A stretch of 35,732 bases of DNA from Actinomycetes bacterium. Lineage in GTDB: Bacteria > Actinomycetota > Acidimicrobiia > Acidimicrobiales > Acidimicrobilacustridaceae. Below are positions 15,133 to 22,492 of this stretch, in pieces (positions within the stretch are counted from its first letter, which is position 1; each line of letters starts with the position of its first letter). The translations under genes were made by a program, and so were the position numbers. A model generated the notes under the pieces. That model ran no database searches, was not told the DNA's origin, and saw only the letters and a list, made by a program, of their open reading frames with translations. Location of the stretch: contig JAKOVR010000183.1 of assembly GCA_029782025.1 (NCBI GenBank), positions 1 to 35,732 of the forward strand, in the 5' to 3' direction.

Positions 15133-16557
15133 GTGAGGAACACGGCCTCCGGGAGGTGGGGACGACGTCCGGCGCGCACGACCGCGGGAGCGGTGGTCGG
15201 CGCGATCCTCGCCGTGGGGTTCGGCCTGCTCCTCCTGCCCGGCCCGGCCGCCGCCCAGAGCCCGCGGCGCTCGACGACGACGTCTGCGGCGACGCCGACC
15301 ACCCGCGTCGGCGGCGGCCCGACCACGACGGTGCCCCCGCGGCTCGTGGGGATCACCCCGGACGCCCCCGCCGGCGTGGTCGGTGCCGTGACCGGGACGG
15401 CGGCGCGGGCCAACAGCGTGGCGTGGTTCGCCGTCGATCCCGTGGCGCCCGACCAGCTCCGGCTCGGGCTGGTCAACTCGTTCCTCGTGCGCGAGCCCTC
15501 GTTCGAGGCGACGGTCCGCATCGGCCGGCCGGACGGCGATCGCATCGAGACCCTCGTGCGGGTCCAGGGCCAGGCCCTGAGCGGGGTGGAGACGTCGTTC
15601 CGCGGGGGGTCGGCGTCGCTGCCCCGCCCGGTGACCGTCGAGGAGCCCACGGACGGGGTGATCGGCCTGCCCCTCCCGGCCGTCGACACCACCCCCGAGG
15701 GCACCGTGGTGTGGGCCGAGGTGCGGTACCGCCTCGACGGGTCGGTGGTCACCGCGGTGTCCCCGGCCTTCCGCCTCGACCAGCTGCGGGTGGCCGAACC
15801 GGGCGCCACGACGCCGGCCGGGTGGGCGCTGATCGACCCGACCGGCACGGCCGGGGCGATGGTCGAGATCGGTCCCGGTCCGTTCGTCCGGGCCGACACC
15901 GAGCAGCTCGAGGTGGCCTTCATCGCCCCGCCGCCCAAGGAGGTGCAGGGGCATGCCGTGCTCGGGGCCGTGTCGGAGATCGCGGTGGTGGCCGGGGGCA
16001 TCGACGAGGCGCCCGTCGCCGTGCTGGTCGTCGACGAGGTCCGTCGCACGTTGGTGGCCCGCCGCGGGGCGACCGCACCGTCGGGCACGTTGCCGACCAG
16101 CGGGGCCGGGGAGGGCGAGACGGCGATCAGGGTGCGGGCGGCTGACCTCGAGACGGTGATCGGGACGCGTCTCGCTCCGGGCCAGCGCGTGGGCATCCTG
16201 CGCCGGCTCACCCTCGACGACGGCGAGGTGCTCGTGGCGCCGGGAGTGCTCACCCCGGTCGGCCGAGCCGTGGCCACGACCACGCAGCTGGCCCCCCCCG
16301 AGACGCGGCTGCGCCGCCGCGACGTGGACACCTCCAGCAGCCGCCCGGCGGTGCTGGCCGTCCTGGGCGTCGGCTCCGTGCTGCTGGCCGGCATGCTCGT
16401 GTACTGGTACCGGACCTCCGACGCCGTGGCCCTGCTCCGGTTCAACTGGCGCCATCGCCGCCGACCCGAAGGGGGGGTGCGGCGCCCTCCCCCCGGCGTG
16501 AAGCGCAGCCCCGACCCCGGGGACGACGCCCCCGAGGACGGTCAGGCCGCCCCGTAG
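15133..16557 (+). CDS. Bitopic ectodomain protein, paralogue 1 (unknown family)
   Basis: 474 aa. A basic N-terminus (RWGRRPARTT) leads into a hydrophobic segment of about 25 residues ending AAAQ, a signal peptide or anchor. A Thr/Pro-rich stretch (SAATPTTRVGGGPTTTVPP) follows. The ectodomain has DQLRLGLVNSFLVREPSFEATVRIGRPDG, then a VVWAEVRYRLDGSVVT block, and later RRLTLDDGEVLVAPGVLTPVG. A single membrane helix at about 405-426 is followed by a basic tail (RFNWRHRRRPEGG). The same plan and matching motifs occur in the proteins at 22485 and 23871. I do not recognise the family. Its last 16 bp overlap the convergent M32 peptidase gene. Confidence 0.8.
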   Translation: MRNTASGRWGRRPARTTAGAVVGAILAVGFGLLLLPGPAAAQSPRRSTTTSAATPTTRVGGGPTTTVPPRLVGITPDAPAGVVGAVTGTAARANSVAWFAVDPVAPDQLRLGLVNSFLVREPSFEATVRIGRPDGDRIETLVRVQGQALSGVETSFRGGSASLPRPVTVEEPTDGVIGLPLPAVDTTPEGTVVWAEVRYRLDGSVVTAVSPAFRLDQLRVAEPGATTPAGWALIDPTGTAGAMVEIGPGPFVRADTEQLEVAFIAPPPKEVQGHAVLGAVSEIAVVAGGIDEAPVAVLVVDEVRRTLVARRGATAPSGTLPTSGAGEGETAIRVRAADLETVIGTRLAPGQRVGILRRLTLDDGEVLVAPGVLTPVGRAVATTTQLAPPETRLRRRDVDTSSSRPAVLAVLGVGSVLLAGMLVYWYRTSDAVALLRFNWRHRRRPEGGVRRPPPGVKRSPDPGDDAPEDGQAAP

Positions 16558-18071
16558 ACGGCCTCCACCGTCGCCCGCAGGTGGCGGAGGAAGGCGTCGG
16601 CACCGAGCGGCGCGCCGGTGGCCCGCTCGACGAGCTCGGGGGCGGGGTACCGGGAGGCGTGACCGTGCACGTTGCGGCGGAGCCAGCCGAGGAGCTCGGG
16701 GAAGTCGCCGGCAGCCATGAGCGCGTCGAGGTCGCCGAGCTCCCGGCCCGCCGCCTCGAAGAGCTGGGCGGCGAGCAGGTTGCCGAGGGTGTACGTGGGG
16801 AAGTAGCCGAACGCGCCCATCGACCAGTGGATGTCCTGCAGCACCCCGTCGGCGGCCGACGGCGGGCGGACCCCGAGCAGGGCCTCGTAGGTGTCGTCCC
16901 AGGCGTCGCGCAGGTCGTCGACGCCGAGCGACCCACCGAAGAGCGCCCGCTCGATCTCGAAGCGGGCCACGATGTGGAGGTTGTAGGTCGCCTCGTCGGC
17001 CTCCACCCGGATCAACGACGGTCGGACCGTGTGGAGGGCCGGATGGATGGCATCGACCGTCGTGCCGGCGCGGTCGGGGAAGTGGGCGACGAACCGCGGG
17101 TGGGCCCAGCGCCAGAACGCCTCGCTGCGGCCCACGAGGTTCTCCCACAGCCGGCTCTGCGACTCGTGGACACCGAGCGACACCGCCCCACCCATGGGGG
17201 TGCCGGCCCAGGCCGGGGGCAGGCCCTGCTCGTAGAGGGCGTGGCCGGCCTCGTGCATCACGCCGTAGAGACCGGGGCGCAGGTCGTCGTCGGCCCAGCG
17301 CCAGGTGATGCGCACGTCGCCGGGCCCGAAGCCGGTGGTGAACGGGTGCGCCGATGCATCGAGGCGTCCGGCCTCGAAGTCGTAGCCCATCGCCGTGGCC
17401 ACCTCGCGGCCGAAGGCCTCCTGGCCCGCGACCGGGAAGGGGCCGGTGACCGCCGACTCGTCCACCGCCACGCCCCGGCCGACGGCCGCGTGCACGATGC
17501 CCACGAGCTCGTCACGGAGGTCGGCGAGCAGGGGGGCGACCATCGCCTCGGTCATGCCCGGCTCGAACTCGTCGAGGAGCGCGTCGTAGCGGGTGGCGGC
17601 GATGCCGGCGGCGACGTAGGCGTCGGCCTCCTGCATCGTGAGGTCGATGACCCGGCGCAGGTCGGGGGCGAACACGGCGAGGTCGTCCTCGGCCCGGGCC
17701 CGCTGCCATGTGACGAGCGCGGCGCTGGTGGCCTCGGCCTTGGCCCGGGCCAGGTCGCCGGGCACCGCGGTGGCCCGGGTGACGGCCCGGCGGGCCTCCC
17801 GCACCTGGGCGGCCAGCTCCGACCCGGGCTCGGCCACCGCGGCGGCGGCCTCGATGGCCGCGGCCAGCGCGGGGTCGGTGAGCTTCTCGTGGGCCAGGCC
17901 GGCCAGCGCCGACAGCACCCGTCCCCGCCCCGGCTGCCCCTTGGGTGGCATGACCGTCTCCTGGTCCCAGCCCAGCACGGCACCGGCGTCGTGCAGGGCG
18001 GCGATGTCGGCCCACCGGGCCAGGAGCTCGTGGGCGGCAGCGGGCACGGGGGGCGCAGCGGAGTCGGGCAT
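16542..18071 (-). CDS. Carboxypeptidase M32 (Taq-type metallocarboxypeptidase)
   Basis: 509 aa, the usual length of the M32 family, which removes C-terminal residues and uses a zinc HExxH site. The site is HEAGH (273-277) in YGVMHEAGHALYEQGLP. The family motifs GVHESQSRLWENLVGRS and IRVEADEATYNLHIVARFEIE are intact, as is the N-terminal LGWDQETVMPPKG. No signal peptide, so it is cytoplasmic. The ATG at 18071 is leaderless: TACACT ends 8 nt upstream. Its 3' end overlaps the convergent paralogue 1 gene by 16 bp. Divergent from the JmjC gene, 60 bp apart. Confidence 0.95.
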   Translation of the reverse strand: MPDSAAPPVPAAAHELLARWADIAALHDAGAVLGWDQETVMPPKGQPGRGRVLSALAGLAHEKLTDPALAAAIEAAAAVAEPGSELAAQVREARRAVTRATAVPGDLARAKAEATSAALVTWQRARAEDDLAVFAPDLRRVIDLTMQEADAYVAAGIAATRYDALLDEFEPGMTEAMVAPLLADLRDELVGIVHAAVGRGVAVDESAVTGPFPVAGQEAFGREVATAMGYDFEAGRLDASAHPFTTGFGPGDVRITWRWADDDLRPGLYGVMHEAGHALYEQGLPPAWAGTPMGGAVSLGVHESQSRLWENLVGRSEAFWRWAHPRFVAHFPDRAGTTVDAIHPALHTVRPSLIRVEADEATYNLHIVARFEIERALFGGSLGVDDLRDAWDDTYEALLGVRPPSAADGVLQDIHWSMGAFGYFPTYTLGNLLAAQLFEAAGRELGDLDALMAAGDFPELLGWLRRNVHGHASRYPAPELVERATGAPLGADAFLRHLRATVEAVYGAA

Positions 18072-18079
18072 GGTCGGGG

Positions 18080-18093
18080 AGTGTAGGTACCAT
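18080..18093. promoter_or_regulatory. Divergent promoter between M32 peptidase and JmjC gene
   Basis: Minus-strand TACACT (18085 down to 18080) is 8 nt from the peptidase ATG. Plus-strand TACCAT (18088-18093) would give a leader of about 30 nt carrying the AGGAGG site that precedes ATG 18132. One side is therefore leaderless and the other has a conventional leader. Confidence 0.5.
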
Positions 18094-18131
18094 GCCGCCT
18101 TCCCTGGTCGGGGGGAACAGGAGGCGACGAC

Positions 18132-19556
18132 ATGGATGCAGACAGCGAGCACGCGCCCGTGACCGAAGGGGCGGCGTCGGGGGCCGGCGAGGAGTTGGTG
18201 GAGGCGGGCGAGGGCGCGCTCGTGGCCGTCGGACCGCTGCCCCACGGCATCGCGCTCCCGCTCCCGCGACGAGGGGCGTCGCCGTTGCTCGACAAGGTGG
18301 CGCGGGCCAACGAGCACGCCCGCGACCTGGCCCTCGGGCGGTTGGCCGGCTGGTTCCCCGGCTACGACTTCGCCGCTGCAGCCCAGAACACCGACGACCG
18401 TCGCTTCTGCGTGCTCGACATCGGCACCGAGCTGCTCGACCACCTCCAGGCCGTCCCCTCCCTCGAGCGCTTCCTGGTGCAGAAGGAGCACCTGTTCGCG
18501 GAAGGAGGCATCACCTTCTCCAACGGCGAGCAGCCCGGGCACCTCCCGGCCCCGCCCCTGGCATCGAGCGGCATCGGCGCCGTGCGGCCCCCCTCGGGCC
18601 GGCTCGAGGTGGGGGGGACCGCGGGATACATGGCCCGGCAGTGGACGACGATCCTCAACGGGATCGACCGTTTCGAGCCTCGCATCGCCGCCGTGGTGGC
18701 CGATCTGATGGTGGCCTACGGGAGCCGGGTCAACACCAACGTCTACCTGTCGCACGGTCCGGCCCGGGGGTTCGGCCCGCACTGGGACACCCACGACACG
18801 ATCATCGTCCAGGTCCACGGGGCCAAGGAGTGGTCGGTCCACAATCCGTTGGTGCTCTCGGCCCAGCGGCCGTGGGTCGGAGCCGACATCTCCGGCGACG
18901 AGATCTGGCGGGGCGTGCTCGAGCCCGGCATGGCCCTGGTGGTGCCCCGGGGCTGGGGCCACGAGGTGCTCGGCTCCGATGAGCTCACGATCCACTACAC
19001 CATCGGGATCAACCGCCTGGAGGTGCACCACCTCCTCGAGCGGGTCGCGTTCGAGGCCGGGCTCAGCCCCCTCCTGCGGGCCGACGTGCCCTTCGATCTC
19101 CTGGCCCCGATCGAGAGCTACGGCGGCTCGCCGCTCGAGGACCCCCATGGCCTGGCCCGGGAGGTGGCCGACCTGGTCACCCCCGAGCTGATCGATCGGG
19201 CCGTGGCCACCTACCGGGCCCGCAACGAGGCCCGCCGTTTCCCGCCGCTGGTGTCAACGTTCGGGGCCCTGGCGCTCGGCCGCTGGGACGGCGTCCGGCT
19301 GCGGATGCCGGCCACGGGCGGCCTCACGGTGGCGGGCGAGGACGCCACATGGGTCACCTTCGCCTACGACAACCGGATCGTCCGCGTGCCGGCGGCCGCG
19401 GCCGACGCGGTGGTGGCCCTCGCCGCCTCCGCGCCGCTTCTGCTCGCCGACCTCCCTCCCGTGGAGATCGACGGGCGGGACCGGCGGGCCGACCTGGCCC
19501 GCGATCTGGTGAGCGCCAACGTCGTCGTCCTCGACGATGGGTCGTTCGGATCTTGA
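18132..19556 (+). CDS. JmjC/cupin-4 family Fe(II)/2-oxoglutarate oxygenase
   Basis: 474 aa. A double-stranded beta-helix core is visible: GRVNTNVYLS-type strand, GFGPHWDTHDTIIVQVHGAK with the HxD metal pair H217 and D219, and VVPRGWGHEVL with the distal ligand H277, then LTIHYTIGINR. This matches the COG2850 (RoxA/YcfD-like) group, which hydroxylates Arg or His residues of proteins. The C-terminal part is a helical and winged-helix-like extension. The ATG is preceded by AGGAGG at 7 nt spacing. It is followed after 70 nt by the Tat-exported protein gene. The substrate is unknown; a neighbouring protein is a natural candidate. Confidence 0.85.
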   Translation: MDADSEHAPVTEGAASGAGEELVEAGEGALVAVGPLPHGIALPLPRRGASPLLDKVARANEHARDLALGRLAGWFPGYDFAAAAQNTDDRRFCVLDIGTELLDHLQAVPSLERFLVQKEHLFAEGGITFSNGEQPGHLPAPPLASSGIGAVRPPSGRLEVGGTAGYMARQWTTILNGIDRFEPRIAAVVADLMVAYGSRVNTNVYLSHGPARGFGPHWDTHDTIIVQVHGAKEWSVHNPLVLSAQRPWVGADISGDEIWRGVLEPGMALVVPRGWGHEVLGSDELTIHYTIGINRLEVHHLLERVAFEAGLSPLLRADVPFDLLAPIESYGGSPLEDPHGLAREVADLVTPELIDRAVATYRARNEARRFPPLVSTFGALALGRWDGVRLRMPATGGLTVAGEDATWVTFAYDNRIVRVPAAAADAVVALAASAPLLLADLPPVEIDGRDRRADLARDLVSANVVVLDDGSFGS

Positions 19557-19583
19557 ACAACGGGGTTCGCGACCTGCTAGCGT
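19553..19583 (+). promoter_or_regulatory. Promoter of the Tat-exported protein gene
   Basis: TTGAAC (19553-19558, overlapping the preceding stop codon) and TAGCGT (19578-19583) are separated by 19 bp. The predicted transcript has a leader of roughly 35 nt with a strong ribosome binding site (GGGAGGAAA, 19610-19618) 8 nt before ATG 19627. Confidence 0.55.
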
Positions 19584-19626
19584 CCCGTTCGGGCGGGCGT
19601 TCGACTAGCGGGAGGAAACCCACACA

Positions 19627-20169
19627 ATGACTGTTGACCCCACCGCCGACGGCGGCTTCGAGGTGGACGAGACCGGCGTGGATCGCCGTGCTGCGCTCAA
19701 GAAGGGCCTGGCCGCGGCCGGCGCCGCGGGCGTGGTGTGGGCGGCGCCGAAGGTCGACGGCCTCTCGCTCCGCCCGGCCTACGCCCAGGCGCAGACCCGC
19801 GGCCCGGGCAACGACCTGCCCCCTGGCGGTCAGAACTTCGTCGGGAACTTCTCGATGGGTTCTCGGTTCTCCTCCTACACCGGGAACCTGGCCCTCGGCA
19901 CGCGGGGCACGGCCAGCTTCCAGGTGCAGCAGGCGTGGAGCTTCAGCGGTGGACCGGTGACCGAGACCGTCACGCTCATCTCCGCCCCGGCCGGTTGCGC
20001 CATGCAGATCGTGAACTTCAACACGCCGGTCTCGGCGGACGCCGACGGCGGATGGGCCCCCGGCACCAAGACCGAGAACGCCAACGTGGCCACCCAGGTG
20101 TTCAACCCCGTCGGGTTCCCGTCCGATCCGGTCGGCGCCAACGCCTCGATCACGTTCCACTGCGTCTGA
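19627..20169 (+). CDS. Small Tat-exported protein (unknown family)
   Basis: 180 aa. The N-terminus carries a twin-arginine motif DRRAALKKGL (R20, R21), then a mildly hydrophobic Ala/Gly stretch and a possible AYA cleavage site (about residue 53). The mature part of about 127 aa is rich in Gly, Ser, Thr, Asn and beta-prone, with only two cysteines: C124 (PAGCAMQ) and C179 in the C-terminal FHCV, which could form a disulfide. No catalytic motif is visible. It has its own promoter, a strong ribosome binding site, and a hairpin immediately after the stop, so it is probably made in excess of its neighbours. The flanking JmjC oxygenase, HprK-PqqD kinase and sulfotransferase make it a candidate substrate. 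Confidence 0.8.
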   Translation: MTVDPTADGGFEVDETGVDRRAALKKGLAAAGAAGVVWAAPKVDGLSLRPAYAQAQTRGPGNDLPPGGQNFVGNFSMGSRFSSYTGNLALGTRGTASFQVQQAWSFSGGPVTETVTLISAPAGCAMQIVNFNTPVSADADGGWAPGTKTENANVATQVFNPVGFPSDPVGANASITFHCV

Positions 20170-20179
20170 TCTTCGTCGC

Positions 20180-20209
20180 CGAGGGGCCGGCCTCCGGGTC
20201 GGCCCCTCG
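20180..20209 (+). terminator. Hairpin after the Tat-exported protein gene
   Basis: CGAGGGGCCG and CGGCCCCTCG form a perfect 10-bp stem with a 10-nt loop, starting 10 nt after the stop codon. There is no U-tract. Its position between a small protein and its downstream enzyme genes suits partial termination or stabilisation of the upstream message. Confidence 0.65.
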
Positions 20210-20246
20210 TGCGCGTCCGGTCCCCGTGTCGGCTGTGCCCCCATCG

Positions 20247-21464
20247 ATGCCTCGCTTGGCGCGGACGGTCCTGCTCGGGCCGTGGAGGGTCTCGGTCGTC
20301 GCGCCCGACGACCCCTCGGCCGACCGCCTGGCCCGCCTGCTCGGCGCCCTCCCGGAAGGCGACGGCGCCGACACCACCATGGAGATCTCCGGTGGCCCGC
20401 CGGCGGCCTACCGCCTCACCGTCGACGGGGCGGTGCGCGTCGAGGCGGGGACGTTGTGGGAGGTCGAGGACCGGTTGCTGTCCAACCTCAACGGTTGGCT
20501 GCTGGCCCGCGAGACCGATCGGCTGCACCTCCACGCCGCCCTGGTGTCCCGCCACGGGGTCGGCGTGCTGCTGGTGGCTCCCAGCGGCTCGGGCAAGTCG
20601 ACGCTCACGGCGCACCTCGTCCGTCACGGCTGGACCTATCACACCGACGAGTCGGCGGCGGCCGAGCCGGGCACCGGTCGGTGGGGCTCCTACCCTCGCC
20701 CGCTCACCCTCAAGCGGGGCTCGTGGGGCCTCTTCGGCGACCTGCCGGCGGTCGGTGACGTGTCCGCCGAGCAGGAGCCGGGCCGTGACCGCATCCACCT
20801 CCCGCCGACCGAGCTCGGCCCGCACTCGTCCGGGCCGGTGACCGTGGCCGTCGTGGCCTTCGTCGACCACCGTCTCGACCGCGAGGCCGAGCCGATCGAT
20901 GCCGCCTCGGCCATGCGGTTGCTGGTCGCCGACACCCTCGACCTCGAACGGGCCGGCGGTCGGGGCATCGACGACCTGGCCCGATTGACCCGCCAGGCCG
21001 AGCTCGTGCGCCTGCCGTCGGCCGACCTGGAGCGGGCGGCCGACCATCTCGCCGCCGCCGTCGACCGTGCCTCGTCGTCGGGAGCGACGCCCGCGGTCGA
21101 GGAAACGGACCGACTCGCCGCGCTCCCGCGGGCCGGCACCGTGCCCCTCACCCCCGCGGCGGTCACGGCGGCCTGCCGGCCCCGCCGGGGCTGGCAGGTG
21201 CACACCGCCGCCGTGCCCGGCGGGGTGGCGCTCTACGACACCGTCACCGGCCATCTGCTCCCCCTCGACGCCCCGGGCGCGGCCGTGTGGTCGCAGCTCG
21301 ACGGTGGGATCTCGATCGCTGACCTCTCCGCCCTCGTGGCGGCCGAGAGTGGAGCGGCCGGCGAGGGCGTGCTCGACGACCTCCTCGCCTTCGCGGCCGA
21401 CCTGGCCGCCGCCGGCCTGCTCGACGTCGACGCCGACCCGGACATGGAGGAAGGCCGCGCATGA
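20247..21464 (+). CDS. HprK-like kinase fused to a PqqD-like domain
   Basis: 405 aa from ATG 20247; in-frame GTGs at 20226 and 20235 are alternatives and none has a clear ribosome binding site. The N-terminal part ends with HLHAALVSRHGVGVLLVAPSGSGKSTLTAH. Its P-loop PSGSGKST (112-119) and the following WTYHTDESAAAEPGTG with D134 resemble HPr-kinase-like proteins. The last ~100 residues form a PqqD-like domain: WQVHTAAVPGGVALYDTVTG, then LDAPGAAVWSQLDGGISIADL, then LLAFAADLAAAGLLD. PqqD domains bind peptide substrates in RiPP pathways, and HprK-like kinases in some lasso clusters phosphorylate a peptide. It overlaps the sulfotransferase start by 4 nt. Confidence 0.85.
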   Translation: MPRLARTVLLGPWRVSVVAPDDPSADRLARLLGALPEGDGADTTMEISGGPPAAYRLTVDGAVRVEAGTLWEVEDRLLSNLNGWLLARETDRLHLHAALVSRHGVGVLLVAPSGSGKSTLTAHLVRHGWTYHTDESAAAEPGTGRWGSYPRPLTLKRGSWGLFGDLPAVGDVSAEQEPGRDRIHLPPTELGPHSSGPVTVAVVAFVDHRLDREAEPIDAASAMRLLVADTLDLERAGGRGIDDLARLTRQAELVRLPSADLERAADHLAAAVDRASSSGATPAVEETDRLAALPRAGTVPLTPAAVTAACRPRRGWQVHTAAVPGGVALYDTVTGHLLPLDAPGAAVWSQLDGGISIADLSALVAAESGAAGEGVLDDLLAFAADLAAAGLLDVDADPDMEEGRA

Positions 21465-22492
21465 CCGCCCCCGAGCACGTCTTCGCCACGTCGTGGTGGC
21501 AGGAGGGCGATGACCCGATCCCCATGGGTGCGTTGCCCTACGGGAGCGGCGAGTCCGACGACGACGTGCTGCTGGTCCTCGCCGGCTTGGCCCGCTTCGC
21601 CGATGTGACCTACGACGATGCGCTCCGGCGGCTCAGCGCCGGAGGTGCGATCGCCGCCGCGCGGGTCGTGCCGGTCGGGCGATTCGCCGCGGCGGCCGAG
21701 GCCTTCGGGCCGCCGGCCATGCACCTGGTGTTCCACGTCGGACGGTGCGGGTCCACCCTGCTCGTACGGATGCTCGGGGCCGACCGCGCCGTCTGCCTGT
21801 TCTCCGAGCCCAACGCGTGGCCCCACTACCAACGCGCCGTGACGCTGGCGGGCGGCTCGCCCAAGCTCGACGGCGTGGCCGACGCCTGCGTCCGGACCTT
21901 CGGGCGCTTCGCCCGTGACCGGGGCCAGACCCTCGTGGTCAAGCCGACGAGCTGGCAGGTCCTCCACGGCGCGCCGACCACCGCCGACGGGAGCGCGACC
22001 GTGTACCTGTTCCGGTCGGCGCCCGAGGTCGTGGCCTCCAACGTCGCTCGGCCGCCAGGCTTCGTCGCCACCATGGAGCGCGACCTGTCCGACGGCGCCG
22101 GCGCGGTGGCCGGGTGGCTCCCCGGAACCGACGCTGACCTCCTCGCCGACCCCGTCCTGCGCTACGCCGAGCTGTGGCGCGCCTGCGGGGTGGCCGCCCT
22201 CGATCTCCTCCCCGACGCCCTCGTGGTCGCCTATGACGACCTCATGGCCGACCCTCCCCGCACGCTCGAGCGGGTGGTGGCTCACCTGGGGTTGGCGAAC
22301 TTCCCCATCGACATCGCCCTGCGCCAGCGGGACTACTACGCCAAGGCCGGAGGACCGACCGCTCGCTACGAGCCGGAAGGACGGCATGCCCGCCCGCCGC
22401 TCCCGCCCGAGACGGCCGCGTCGGTCTCGGCCATCACCGCTGATGTCGAGGCCCGCCTGCGGGCCCGGGCCGAGGAGCAGCGAGATGGCTGA
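21461..22492 (+). CDS. Sulfotransferase-family protein
   Basis: 343 aa. The PAPS-binding loop is visible as HVGRCGSTLLVRML (R95 to T99 region), matching the 5'-phosphosulfate loop of cytosolic-type sulfotransferases. VYLFRSAPEVVASNVARP probably supplies the 3'-phosphate-binding Arg/Ser. VVAYDDLMADPPRTLERVVAHLGL is the usual C-terminal block. Sulfotransferases move sulfate from PAPS to hydroxyl or amine groups; here the acceptor is unknown. The ATG overlaps the stop of the kinase gene (ATGA), and its own end overlaps the next gene by 8 nt, so it is tightly coupled in an operon. Confidence 0.85.
   Translation: MTAPEHVFATSWWQEGDDPIPMGALPYGSGESDDDVLLVLAGLARFADVTYDDALRRLSAGGAIAAARVVPVGRFAAAAEAFGPPAMHLVFHVGRCGSTLLVRMLGADRAVCLFSEPNAWPHYQRAVTLAGGSPKLDGVADACVRTFGRFARDRGQTLVVKPTSWQVLHGAPTTADGSATVYLFRSAPEVVASNVARPPGFVATMERDLSDGAGAVAGWLPGTDADLLADPVLRYAELWRACGVAALDLLPDALVVAYDDLMADPPRTLERVVAHLGLANFPIDIALRQRDYYAKAGGPTARYEPEGRHARPPLPPETAASVSAITADVEARLRARAEEQRDG

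Noticed and set aside
18132..22492. A lasso peptide or PQQ biosynthesis cluster
   Set aside because: No B/C maturation proteins, radical SAM enzyme or PqqA-like peptide is present. Only the PqqD domain and kinase resemble parts of such systems.
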